Source of the DNA: an uncultured Oscillospiraceae bacterium
GTDB lineage: Bacteria; Bacillota; Clostridia; Oscillospirales; Acutalibacteraceae
DNA length: 19,691 nucleotides
Assembly: GCA_900543795.1 (NCBI GenBank)
Contig: UQSH01000034.1
Coordinates: 1-19,691 of the forward strand
Direction: 5' to 3'
The first letter of the stretch is position 1; every line of letters starts with the position of its first letter. Of the stretch, positions 1 through 7,272 are shown in pieces. The notes under the pieces were generated by a model. The model ran no database searches, had not been told where the DNA came from, and saw only the letters and a program-made list of their open reading frames with translations. Both the position numbers and the translations under genes were made by a program.

Positions 1-119
1 AATTCTCTTTGATATCTTTCTTGAATATATCCTTCTACACTACTCTCCACTTTGTTTAATTTTTCTAATATGTCCTTTTCTTCTGGTCCAAATGTATATT
101 GTTCTGTTTTTTCTTCCAT
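1..119 (-). CDS. Partial ORF of unknown function, possibly from a mobile element
   Basis: An ATG at 119-117 opens a reading frame that runs without a stop to the window edge (39 codons seen). The protein begins MEEKTEQYTFGPEEKD and continues as a charged, Glu/Lys-rich, probably helical stretch. I do not recognise the family. A perfect Shine-Dalgarno AAGGAGG lies at 132-126, six bases before the ATG, so translation is likely. By my count the 119 bases are about 29% G+C, while a 60-base sample of neighbouring hflX is about 55%. The codons lean on ATA, TTA, AGA and GGA. It starts directly behind the broken end of hflX on the same strand, and the hflX stop overlaps its ribosome binding site. I infer that this is the first gene of inserted DNA (ICE, phage or other element), but no integrase or repeat is visible to prove it. 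Confidence 0.6.
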   Translation of the reverse strand, partial: MEEKTEQYTFGPEEKDILEKLNKVESSVEGYIQERYQRE

Positions 120-130
120 TTTGAACCTCC

Positions 131-1153
131 TTATATTAATTTTCCGATTAAATCATAATCAAGAATATTCGGCACAAGATCGCATTTATTTAAAACATTA
201 ATAATAGGCTTTCCCGCACAGCCGAGAGAATCGAGAAGATTTTGCGTTACTGCCGTGTGCGCACTGCATTCGGGATTTGAAGCATCGCAAACATTTAAAA
301 TTACATCCGCCCAAAGCGCCTCTTCAAGAGTTGAGCGAAAGGCATCAACAAGCAAATGAGGTAATCTGCTTATCAGGCCAACCGTGTCTATCAGCATAAT
401 TTCACGCCCGCTTTTCAGCGTTAAGCGGCGTGCGGTTGGATCAAGCGTAGCAAAAAGCTTATCCTCGGCAAGCACGCCTGCCTGAGTGAGCCTATTCATC
501 AGAGTTGACTTGCCGGCATTTGTATATCCAACCACGGCAACTGCCTCAACACCGTTTTTTTGACGGCGAATATGCATTGCATTTCTGCGCTTTTCTATCT
601 TATCAAGCTCTGAATTCAGAAACTGTATTCTTCGCCGAATATGGCGCTTATCCGTTTCAAGCTTTGTTTCGCCGGGGCCTCTTGTGCCGATTCCTCCGCC
701 GAGCCTTGAAAGGCCGATTCCCTTTCCCGAAAGGCGAGGGAGCGAATATTTAAGCTGAGCGAGCTCAACCTGAATTTTACCCTCTGCCGACCTTGCTCTG
801 CCTGCAAAAATATCAAGAATCAGCGTTGTTCTGTCTATAACACGAACGCCTGTTTTATCCTCAAGATTTCTGACCTGAACGGGAGTCAGCTCGCCGTCTG
901 CAATAATAATATCAATTTCATTATTTTCACAAAAGGAGCAGATTTCCTCAAGCCTGCCCGAGCCTACATAGGCTGAAACGGAAACGCTCGGACGCTTTTG
1001 CACCATCATTCCCTCAACCTCTGCACCCGCCGTTGAAGCAAGCTGAGCAAGCTCTTCGATAGAAGACTGAGCGTTAAATTCGCCGGTGTCAACAGAAATC
1101 AAAAGAGCTCTTTCCGCTTCGTTGTTTTTAATTTCTATTAGTTTATCTGCCAT
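131..1153 (-). CDS. hflX: GTPase HflX, C-terminally truncated
   Basis: HflX is a ribosome-binding GTPase that splits stalled or stress-inactivated 70S ribosomes. The N-terminal domain (about residues 15-200) ends with the HflX glycine-rich signature GGGIGTRGPGE (152-162). The G domain has G1 GYTNAGKS (209-216), the switch-like FATLDPTARR (234-243), G3 DTVG (256-259) followed by LISRLPH (family usually DTVGFI), and G4 NKCD (322-325). The frame stops at residue 340, with no G5 Ser-Ala motif and no C-terminal tail. Relatives are about 410-430 residues, so roughly 75-85 residues are missing. The start is fixed by CGGAGAAAA just before the ATG. The gene follows the PBP by 14 bases and is probably the last native gene of the FHA-SEDS-PBP operon. 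The stop (TAA, 133-131) is supplied by A/T-rich sequence at the junction. The protein could be non-functional or altered in nucleotide binding; identity is secure. Confidence 0.93.
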   Translation of the reverse strand: MADKLIEIKNNEAERALLISVDTGEFNAQSSIEELAQLASTAGAEVEGMMVQKRPSVSVSAYVGSGRLEEICSFCENNEIDIIIADGELTPVQVRNLEDKTGVRVIDRTTLILDIFAGRARSAEGKIQVELAQLKYSLPRLSGKGIGLSRLGGGIGTRGPGETKLETDKRHIRRRIQFLNSELDKIEKRRNAMHIRRQKNGVEAVAVVGYTNAGKSTLMNRLTQAGVLAEDKLFATLDPTARRLTLKSGREIMLIDTVGLISRLPHLLVDAFRSTLEEALWADVILNVCDASNPECSAHTAVTQNLLDSLGCAGKPIINVLNKCDLVPNILDYDLIGKLI

Positions 1154-1167
1154 TTTTCTCCGTTAAA

Positions 1168-2556
1168 TTATTTATTAACTATTGCTTGGAGCACCTTGTT
1201 TGCCATCGGTCCTGCGGTCTTTGAGCCGGAATTGCCCTCTTCAACAACAACAACAAAGGCATAGGGATTTTCCTCATCGTCCGTAAAGCCTACAAACCAC
1301 GCCGTGTTGTGTGCATCAACCTCGTCTATCTGCGCCGTTCCCGATTTTGCGCAAAGCGAAAGCCCTTTATATTTACTGTCGCCATACTGCTCGGTAACAT
1401 TATTTCTCATTAATTTTTTCATCTGTGCCGCAACATCACTGCTGAGAAGCTGCGTTTCTTCTCCCGATCCATAAACGGCTCCGAGACTGCCGACGGGATT
1501 ACCGTCTATATCCTTAACAATATTAAAGGATACTGCCCTGCCGTCGTTTGCAATTGCGCACATAAGGCGGAGCATAGCGGCGGGGCAAACAAGAGTGTCG
1601 CCCTGACCGAAACCGGTCCAGCCGACTGTTGCATCGGCATCGCCTGCTTCAAGGAAAAATCTTCCGCTTGAAGAATTAATTTTTCCGCTGACAGAAGCCG
1701 ACGAGGTTAAGCCAAGCCTTTCAACGGTTGCGGCAAGCTTTTCGGGACCGAGCTCTATTGCAAGCTGACCGAATGCAACATTGCAGCTTTTTGCAAGTGC
1801 CGTTTCAAAATCTATTGTGCCGTGGCGTGCATTACAAATAATCTCGTCCTCCTCAATGCCGTCAACATCATAAACCTTATTGCATTTCCATTCCTCGTTA
1901 TAAACATTGCTTCCGATATTTTCAAGAGCGCATATTGCCGTTACAACCTTAAAGGTTGAGCCGGGGGTATATAAGCCCGTAAGGAAGCGGTTTATATAAA
2001 CGCCCTCATATTTTTCGCTCGTTTCAAGGTTTGACGGAACATTATTAACATCATAGCTTGGTGTTGAAACAACGCAAGCAAGATCTCCCGTTTTATAATT
2101 CACAACTGCAATTGTGCCCTTTTTGCTGCCAAGAGCCTCATAAGCAATTTTATTAATTTCACTATCTATCGTCAGCGTTATATCCTTGCCGTTTTCGGAG
2201 CCGTAAACACCCGAAACAACATTGTAGCCCACAAGCTCTGACTTAAAGGCGGTTTGAACTCCGTTTGAAATAAAATTTCTCGGGTCTCCGACGGTGTGAA
2301 GCGTTGAAAGCCTTGTTGCTTTATCCTCGCTGTAAACCCTGTTGCCATCCTGCGTTTCGGAAAGAACATTGCCGTTGCAATCCTTGATTTTTCCCGCTGC
2401 AACAAGCTGACCGTCGCTGTAAATATGGCGGTTATACGGCTTCATAACCCAATCTGCGCCCTCAGTTACGAGGCTGAACGACAGAAAAATTATTCCGCAT
2501 AAGAATAAAATACACATTATCCAGAGGAAAATTCCTCTTTTAGTTATCATTTTCAT
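1168..2556 (-). CDS. Class B penicillin-binding protein (transpeptidase, PbpA/FtsI-like)
   Basis: This is a monofunctional D,D-transpeptidase that crosslinks peptidoglycan outside the membrane. A short cytoplasmic N-terminus is followed by one membrane anchor (about residues 9-31), a compact N-terminal module, and a transpeptidase domain. That domain holds all three active-site motifs: S200-T-F-K203 (SxxK, acyl-serine), S257-C-N259 (SxN) and K404-S-G-T407 (KTG-type). At 462 residues it is short for the class and resembles PbpA of actinobacterial rodA-pbpA clusters. The start codon overlaps the stop of the SEDS gene (ATGA, 2556-2553), a sign of translational coupling. A GGAGGTG lies about 12 bases upstream, and a second in-frame ATG at 2550 is possible. 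The SEDS partner next door very likely supplies the glycan strands. Whether the pair acts in elongation, division or sporulation cannot be told from sequence. Confidence 0.93.
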   Translation of the reverse strand: MKMITKRGIFLWIMCILFLCGIIFLSFSLVTEGADWVMKPYNRHIYSDGQLVAAGKIKDCNGNVLSETQDGNRVYSEDKATRLSTLHTVGDPRNFISNGVQTAFKSELVGYNVVSGVYGSENGKDITLTIDSEINKIAYEALGSKKGTIAVVNYKTGDLACVVSTPSYDVNNVPSNLETSEKYEGVYINRFLTGLYTPGSTFKVVTAICALENIGSNVYNEEWKCNKVYDVDGIEEDEIICNARHGTIDFETALAKSCNVAFGQLAIELGPEKLAATVERLGLTSSASVSGKINSSSGRFFLEAGDADATVGWTGFGQGDTLVCPAAMLRLMCAIANDGRAVSFNIVKDIDGNPVGSLGAVYGSGEETQLLSSDVAAQMKKLMRNNVTEQYGDSKYKGLSLCAKSGTAQIDEVDAHNTAWFVGFTDDEENPYAFVVVVEEGNSGSKTAGPMANKVLQAIVNK

Positions 2557-3824
2557 TTCTTCTTTGCACCTCCGAGATAATTATAGGTGCGAACATCGGA
2601 CGCTTTTATATAAGCAAGCACAGCCCAGCAGCAAATCATTGATGAGCCGCCCTGACTTACAAACGGAAGCGTTACGCCTGTTAGCGGAAGAACATCTGTT
2701 ATTCCGAAAATATTGAGCGCCGCCTGAAACAGAAACATTCCCGCACCTGCAACTGCGGCAACCGAATAAAATGCTGAGCGTGAAGCAATTGAATTAACAA
2801 GCGCCGAGGCTGCAATTGCAACGAAGGTTAAAACAAGAAGAATTCCAAAGACATATCCCCATTCCTCGCATATTACTCCGAAAATCAAATCGTTTTTAGA
2901 GGCGGCAACATATCTTACCCTGCCGTTTCCTATTCCGAGTCCGAAAAGCCCTCCGCTTGCAATACCAACAAGCGTTCTTGTTTGCTGAAAGCCGCTTGAA
3001 TTATAATATTCCGCTTCCCAAATATGACGGTAAACGGAAAACCGCTTTGTTACATAGGATTTATATTTAACAACAATTCCTGCGCCGAGAACTGCCGCAG
3101 TTATTGCAAGAATAATTGTTTTTATATCTCCCGAGGTCATAAAAGCAATTATCAAAAAGGTTACGAAGAAAACGAGTGCCGTGCCGAAATCCTTTATAAG
3201 AATAAGCGTTCCCACACAGGCAACGGAAAATGCAATAAAGGCAAAAATATTTTTACTTGTTTGAATTTTTTCAAGAGTTGCCGCACCCACGAAAATAAAT
3301 GCAATTTTAACAAATTCCGACGGCTGAAAGGTTATTCCGTTTTCTCCGCCGATTGTTATCCAGTTTCTTGCGCCGTTTGTTGATTTTGCAATAGCAAGAT
3401 TAACAAGCAAAAGAATAATTGCGCAAACGGCAACGGGAAGCCTGAGCTTCATACACAAATCAACATTGCCGAGAAGAAAAACCAAAACGGTATAAGCAAT
3501 CATTCCGGCAATGATAAAAAGCACCTGCTTAAACGCCGCATCCGGCGAGATGGAGCCGATTGCCGTTACTCCGACGGAGCACAGGAAAAACGCAATCATT
3601 TCAAGCTCAAAATTTCTTCTGTGAAACGCAGTATAAAAGAATATTAGATACGCCCATTCAATTCCGATAAGAATTACTGCCGACAGGATAACCTTAAACG
3701 GTCTTTCCTCGAAGCTTAAATATGAGGAAAGAGAAACAACAAGCTCAAAAACAGTCAGAAAAGCCAAGAGTGCAAAATTGTTTATCGGCTTTATTTTAGG
3801 AATTTTTTTTGTTTTTTCAGCCAT
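2553..3824 (-). CDS. SEDS peptidoglycan glycosyltransferase (FtsW/RodA/SpoVE family)
   Basis: This is a polytopic membrane enzyme that polymerises lipid II into glycan strands together with a class B PBP. The 423-residue protein shows about ten hydrophobic segments, the family stretch FQPSEFVKIAFIF (about 166-178), LIKDFGTALVFF (209-220), and NDLIFGVICEEWG (311-323). Asp312 aligns by motif with the catalytic Asp of RodA/FtsW. The end TLPFVSQGGSSM is also typical. I place the start at 3824 (MAEKTKKIPK), not at 3890, because a GAGGTG lies six bases upstream and the longer version would overlap the end of the FHA gene by 56 bases without a good ribosome binding site. With this start the gap to the FHA stop is ten bases. 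The gene overlaps the downstream PBP by four bases. FtsW, RodA and SpoVE cannot be separated by eye; RodA-like is favoured by the FHA/PbpA context. Confidence 0.93.
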   Translation of the reverse strand: MAEKTKKIPKIKPINNFALLAFLTVFELVVSLSSYLSFEERPFKVILSAVILIGIEWAYLIFFYTAFHRRNFELEMIAFFLCSVGVTAIGSISPDAAFKQVLFIIAGMIAYTVLVFLLGNVDLCMKLRLPVAVCAIILLLVNLAIAKSTNGARNWITIGGENGITFQPSEFVKIAFIFVGAATLEKIQTSKNIFAFIAFSVACVGTLILIKDFGTALVFFVTFLIIAFMTSGDIKTIILAITAAVLGAGIVVKYKSYVTKRFSVYRHIWEAEYYNSSGFQQTRTLVGIASGGLFGLGIGNGRVRYVAASKNDLIFGVICEEWGYVFGILLVLTFVAIAASALVNSIASRSAFYSVAAVAGAGMFLFQAALNIFGITDVLPLTGVTLPFVSQGGSSMICCWAVLAYIKASDVRTYNYLGGAKKK

Positions 3825-3834
3825 TATATGCACC

Positions 3835-4575
3835 TCATCTTTCATAGAAAACGAAAACTCTGTCGCCAAAGGTAACGGTGTCCTCATCAAAAATAAGCTG
3901 AGTTTGATTTAAATACCTTCCGTTTAGCTTTGTTCCGTTATGAGAATCAAGGTCGCAAAGCGCCCAGCCCTTTGTTGTTTTATAAATTCTTGCGTGCTCC
4001 GACGAAACAGCGTCTGATAAAATTCTTATATCACACTGCTCGCCTCTGCCGATAAGAACATCGTTTCTTTTAAGATAAACGGGCTTGTGCGTTTTAACAT
4101 CAACAAGAACGGCGTAAGCAACCGTTTGCTGCGCCTGCTTTCGTATTTCCTTTTTTGTTTTGCTTGAAATAGCGTCTGCACATTCAAATTTAAGTTGAAC
4201 AGAGCCGATTGTTATAATATCTCCGTCCTCTATAACCGATTTTGCTTCAATTTGATTTCCGTTGACGAAAACGCCGTTTTTTGAAAAGGTGTCGGTTACA
4301 ACCCAATCCCTTGTTTTCTTGGCAATAACTGCGTGAAAACGGGAAACGGCGGGCAAGGGCAGAACTATATCGTTTGCCTTTGACTTTCCGATAGATGTTT
4401 CCCAATGGTTAATATCTATAATATCTCCGTTTGTTAAATCTGTTAGCTGAGCCATTTTGTGTACCCTCGGTCTGTTTCTGAAAAGAGAAACAACGCAGGT
4501 TAATATTATTATGCCTGCGCACACAGGCAGAGCATAGCGCAAAAAGGCGGTCAGTAATTCGGCAAAGCTGTTCAT
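3835..4575 (-). CDS. Membrane-anchored tandem FHA-domain protein
   Basis: FHA domains bind phosphothreonine peptides, so this protein probably recruits or senses a Ser/Thr-kinase substrate at the membrane. There is one N-terminal transmembrane helix (about residues 10-32), then two FHA domains. FHA1 (about 55-130) has G63-K64, S78-R-F-H81, N100-G101 and N105-G106. FHA2 (about 168-246) has G176-R177, S191-S-E-H194, N213-G214 and N218-G219. The phosphate-binding SxxH and NG pairs are present in both; FHA1 has Lys where Arg is usual in GR. The linker (about 133-155) is Lys/Gln-rich. The gene heads the SEDS-PBP operon. The same FHA, RodA, PbpA order is known from actinobacteria (FhaB-RodA-PbpA), where kinase PknB is adjacent, but no kinase or phosphatase is present in this window. 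The start follows CGGAGATG. Role inferred: linking phospho-signalling to wall synthesis. Confidence 0.92.
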   Translation of the reverse strand: MNSFAELLTAFLRYALPVCAGIIILTCVVSLFRNRPRVHKMAQLTDLTNGDIIDINHWETSIGKSKANDIVLPLPAVSRFHAVIAKKTRDWVVTDTFSKNGVFVNGNQIEAKSVIEDGDIITIGSVQLKFECADAISSKTKKEIRKQAQQTVAYAVLVDVKTHKPVYLKRNDVLIGRGEQCDIRILSDAVSSEHARIYKTTKGWALCDLDSHNGTKLNGRYLNQTQLIFDEDTVTFGDRVFVFYER

Positions 4576-4611
4576 CTGTTCATCTCCGAAAAAAATAATT
4601 ATAACAATATA

Positions 4612-4640
4612 AGAATATATTTTATAAAATGAAAAGTCAA
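4612..4640 (-). promoter_or_regulatory. Promoter of the FHA-SEDS-PBP-hflX operon
   Basis: On the minus strand, TTGACT (4640-4635) and TATTCT (4617-4612) are separated by 17 bases, a sigma-A-type promoter about 35 bases before the FHA ATG. A second -10-like TATAAT lies at 4603-4598 without a good -35. The -35 box is only seven bases from the -35 box of the divergent galM promoter, so the two polymerases could interfere. Confidence 0.6.
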
Positions 4641-4647
4641 GAATGTG

Positions 4648-4676
4648 TTGAATTTGTTTACAATTAGGTTTATACT
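4648..4676 (+). promoter_or_regulatory. Promoter of galM
   Basis: TTGAAT (4648-4653) and TATACT (4671-4676) have a 17-base spacer. An alternative pairing is TTTACA with TATAAT and a 19-base spacer slightly downstream. The galM ATG at 4713 follows AGAGGT by a normal distance. Confidence 0.55.
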
Positions 4677-4712
4677 CAAATTATAATAATTTATTTAATA
4701 AGAGGTAAAATT

Positions 4713-5774
4713 ATGAGCATTTCAAAAAAGGCCTTCGGTACTCTTGCAGGAGGAGAAAAAATCGAGCTTTACACAATCACAAATAAAAACGGCGCAAGCG
4801 TTTCAATTCAAACGCTCGGAGCCGGAATACAATCGCTTTATATGCCGGATAAAAACGGCAAGCTTGCCGATGTTGTTCTCGGATTTGACGAGCCTCAGCC
4901 ATACACTGACGGAGATTTGGGTTATCAGGGCCTTATTGTTGGAAGAGTTGCAAACAGAATAAGAGACGCAAAATTTTCGATTGACGGCAATGAATATCAC
5001 ACACCGCAAAATCAGGGCACATGGACTCTTCATTCAGGCGGTCGCTTCAGCTTTACTCCTTGGGAGGCTGAAAGCACACAGGACGATTCAATAACGCTTA
5101 AAAGGCTTTCTCCCGACAAAGAGGACGGCTTCCCCGGCAATTTTACAATGAGGGTTACATACACCTTGACCGACAGCAATATTCTGCGCATTGAATATAA
5201 AATTATCAGCGACGCAAAAACAGTTGCCGCTCCAACCAACCACGCATATTTCAATCTTTCGGGCAAAAAAGACGGAACGGTTGAAAATCATTATCTTAAA
5301 ATCAACGCAGATTATTTCACGGAAACAGACGGCAGCCAGCTTCCCACGGGCGAAATCTCATCTGTTAAGGGCACTATGCTTGATTTTACCGAGCTTCACA
5401 AAATCGGAGATAAAATCGACGAGCCGTTTAGGGCAGTTATTGACGGCATTGGATATGACAATAATTACTGCCTGAGAAGCAAGAACAGAAGCCTTGCCGA
5501 AGCGGCTGTTTTATGGGATAAGGAAAGTGGAAGAAGAATGACTGTTTTTACCGACCTACCCGGTGTTCAGCTTTACTGCGGAGGCTGGCTTAAAAAGGAC
5601 GGCAACCCCGGAAAGCAATCAAACGGAAGCGTTACATTCAGAAGGGGTGCCGCGCTTGAAACACAGTTTTATCCCGACAGCGTTAATCTTCACGATAAAT
5701 TCCCATTTGAATATGTTGAAGCAGGCAAGGAATTTAAAACCGTAACCGAATTTCGCTTTGATGTTGCAGAATAA
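4713..5774 (+). CDS. galM: Aldose 1-epimerase (mutarotase)
   Basis: This is a cytoplasmic enzyme that interconverts alpha and beta anomers of aldoses such as galactose or glucose, feeding the Leloir and other sugar pathways. At 353 residues it is full length for the family. The expected active-site residues are visible: Arg82 (in GRVANRI), His107 (in TLHSGG; many relatives have LHGG), His177 (in NHAYFNLSG), Asp249 (in GYDNNYCL) and Glu316 (in ALETQFYPD). PTNHAYFNLSG is the strongest family signature. The gene stands alone on the plus strand with its own promoter, divergent from the cell-wall operon. No other sugar-catabolism gene is adjacent, so the physiological sugar is open. Its stop codon abuts a broken DUF4097-like fragment, which marks a past deletion or rearrangement just after the gene. 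Confidence 0.93.
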   Translation: MSISKKAFGTLAGGEKIELYTITNKNGASVSIQTLGAGIQSLYMPDKNGKLADVVLGFDEPQPYTDGDLGYQGLIVGRVANRIRDAKFSIDGNEYHTPQNQGTWTLHSGGRFSFTPWEAESTQDDSITLKRLSPDKEDGFPGNFTMRVTYTLTDSNILRIEYKIISDAKTVAAPTNHAYFNLSGKKDGTVENHYLKINADYFTETDGSQLPTGEISSVKGTMLDFTELHKIGDKIDEPFRAVIDGIGYDNNYCLRSKNRSLAEAAVLWDKESGRRMTVFTDLPGVQLYCGGWLKKDGNPGKQSNGSVTFRRGAALETQFYPDSVNLHDKFPFEYVEAGKEFKTVTEFRFDVAE

Positions 5775-5989
5775 ACACAATAAGCGGAAAGGGCACGGCT
5801 ATTTTGCCGGCAGACATTTCCGGATTTACACTTGATTACGAAACCGTTTCCGGACGGATAAACACAGGCGCATTTACAGAAAGCGAAAAGAGCTTAAAGG
5901 GCGAAGGCTACACAACCTACGGAACGGGCGGAGCAAGCATTGAATTTGAATCAATCAGCGGTGATTTAACAATAAAAAAAGATAAATAA
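5774..5989 (+). pseudogene. 3' remnant of a DUF4097-type beta-repeat protein gene
   Basis: A frame that begins inside the galM stop region encodes 71 residues, starting NTISGKGTAILPADISGF and including YETVSGRINTG and GGASIEFESISGDLTI. The repeated pattern of VSG/ISG turns with alternating polar and hydrophobic residues is that of the C-terminal part of DUF4097 (adhesin-like or LiaX-like) beta-strand proteins, which are normally several hundred residues long. The sequence carries good coding character up to its own TAA, but there is no ribosome binding site. The only candidate start is a TTG at 5804 in the middle of the motif pattern. The simplest reading is that the 5' part of the gene was lost and the remainder now abuts galM. 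It could be translated by readthrough only; I regard it as dead. Confidence 0.65.
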
Positions 5990-6039
5990 AAATTATTATT
6001 TCGGCTTCGGATTTATTTCGCTTGCTTAAACAAAAAAAC

Positions 6040-6070
6040 ATCCGGGACTCACCTTTCGTGAATCCCGGAT
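6040..6070. terminator. Bidirectional terminator between galM and gap
   Basis: A 13-base-pair hairpin with one mismatch: left arm ATCCGGGACTCAC, loop of five bases, right arm GTGAATCCCGGAT. On the minus strand it is followed by a run of seven T (end of gap); on the plus strand it is followed by TTTTC and, after a short gap, seven T. It sits between convergent genes and should stop both transcripts. Confidence 0.85.
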
Positions 6071-6121
6071 TTTCATTTAACTTTTTTTAAAGCTTATGTT
6101 ATTTTTCAAATTATGACTTTA

Positions 6122-7156
6122 TTAGCCAAGCTCTGAGAAATATTTGATTGTTCTAACCATCTGTGATGTGTAGCTGTTCTCGTTATCATACCAAGAAACA
6201 ACCTGAACCTCATAGAGATCATCTGCAATCTTTGATACCATTGTTTGTGTTGCATCAAAGAGTGAACCGAATCTCATACCGATAACATCGGATGAAACGA
6301 TTTGCTCTGTGTTGTATCCGAATGATTCGGAAGCAGCAGCCTTCATAGCAGCGTTAATGCCGTCAACTGTAACATCGCTGCCCTTAACAACAGCAGTAAG
6401 GATTGTTGTTGAGCCTGTTGGAACAGGAACTCTCTGTGCAGAGCCGATAAGCTTGCCGTTAAGCTCCGGAATAACAAGGCCGATTGCCTTTGCAGCGCCT
6501 GTTGAGTTAGGAACAATGTTAGAAGCGCCTGCACGAGCTCTTCTCATATCGCCCTTTCTGTGAGGACCGTCAAGAATCATCTGGTCGCCTGTGTAAGCGT
6601 GGATTGTGCTCATAATACCGCTCTGGATAGGAGCATAATCGTTAAGAGCTTTTGCCATAGGAGCAAGGCAGTTTGTTGTGCAGGATGCAGCTGAAATGAT
6701 TTGATCGTCGGGAGTAAGGGTTTTCTCGTTTACAGAGAAAACGATTGTTTTAAGGTCATTGCCTGCGGGAGCGGAAATAACAACCTTCTTTGCGCCGGCA
6801 GTGATATGAGCCATGCTCTTTTCCTTTGAGCAATAGAAGCCTGTGCATTCAAGAACAACGTCAACACCGAGCTCACCCCAAGGAAGCTCTGCGGCATTTG
6901 CCATTGCATAGATTTTGAGAGTTTTGCCGTCAACTGTGATTGTGCCTGCTTCATCATCTGCTTCAACTGTGTGAAGATTTTCACCGATTCTGCCGCAGTA
7001 GCCACCCTGTGCTGTGTCATACTTAAGAAGCTGAGCAAGCATTGATGGCTTTGTGAGGTCGTTGATAGCTACAACATCGTAGCCTTCTGCACCGAACATC
7101 TGACGGAAAGCAAGACGGCCGATACGACCGAAACCGTTAATAGCAACTTTTACCAT
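6122..7156 (-). CDS. gap: Glyceraldehyde-3-phosphate dehydrogenase, type I
   Basis: This glycolytic enzyme oxidises and phosphorylates glyceraldehyde 3-phosphate to 1,3-bisphosphoglycerate with NAD. The Rossmann start is VAINGFGRIGR (4-14). Asp33 in INDL is the usual NAD-selecting residue. The catalytic Cys159 lies in ASCTTNC (157-163) with His186 in STIHAYT; the phosphate-site stretch NIVPNSTGAAKAIG and WYDNENSY near the C-terminus are present. Length 344 fits the family. I use the ATG at 7156 (MVKVAINGFGRIG): GGAGG lies nine bases upstream and homologues begin here. The frame is open further up to 7249, but the extra 31 residues are translated leader and promoter. No pgk or tpi gene follows. 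It has its own promoter, an inverted repeat in the leader and a Rex-like palindrome upstream, so it is likely regulated on its own. Confidence 0.97.
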   Translation of the reverse strand: MVKVAINGFGRIGRLAFRQMFGAEGYDVVAINDLTKPSMLAQLLKYDTAQGGYCGRIGENLHTVEADDEAGTITVDGKTLKIYAMANAAELPWGELGVDVVLECTGFYCSKEKSMAHITAGAKKVVISAPAGNDLKTIVFSVNEKTLTPDDQIISAASCTTNCLAPMAKALNDYAPIQSGIMSTIHAYTGDQMILDGPHRKGDMRRARAGASNIVPNSTGAAKAIGLVIPELNGKLIGSAQRVPVPTGSTTILTAVVKGSDVTVDGINAAMKAAASESFGYNTEQIVSSDVIGMRFGSLFDATQTMVSKIADDLYEVQVVSWYDNENSYTSQMVRTIKYFSELG

Positions 7157-7187
7157 TGGATTATACCTCCGAAATAAAATGAATTTT

Positions 7188-7210
7188 AAAATATTGATTG
7201 ACAATATTTT
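7188..7210. promoter_or_regulatory. Perfect inverted repeat in the gap leader
   Basis: AAAATATTG (7188-7196), five-base spacer, CAATATTTT (7202-7210); the flanking T7187/A7211 also pair, giving a 10-base-pair arm. It lies between the predicted transcription start (about 7214) and the ribosome binding site (about 7167). It could be a repressor operator just downstream of the start, or a 5' mRNA hairpin that stabilises the abundant gap message. The sequence does not decide. Confidence 0.5.
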
Positions 7211-7220
7211 ATCGATATAT

Positions 7221-7249
7221 ATTTTATACTGTTTTATCCCGAATATCAA
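7221..7249 (-). promoter_or_regulatory. Promoter of gap
   Basis: On the minus strand, TTGATA (7249-7244) and TAAAAT (7226-7221) have a 17-base spacer; the overlapping TATAAA two bases upstream would give a 15-base spacer. The expected start near 7214 gives a leader of about 58 bases. Confidence 0.6.
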
Positions 7250-7272
7250 GCACTTTTTTCCATATTTAAAAG

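Noticed and set aside
1..5. Window begins with AATTC, half an EcoRI site, suggesting a clone end
   Set aside because: Five bases occur often by chance and nothing else points to vector or cloning.
505..753. Plus-strand 82-residue frame inside hflX
   Set aside because: It is a shadow of the GTPase domain on the opposite strand, with no start signal or recognisable content.
3825..3890. N-terminal extension of the SEDS protein (start at 3890)
   Set aside because: It would overlap the FHA gene by 56 bases and lacks a ribosome binding site, while the ATG at 3824 has GAGGTG at good distance.
7157..7249. 31-residue N-terminal extension of GAPDH
   Set aside because: It covers the promoter, leader repeat and ribosome binding site; GAPDH proteins begin at MVKVAINGFGRIG.
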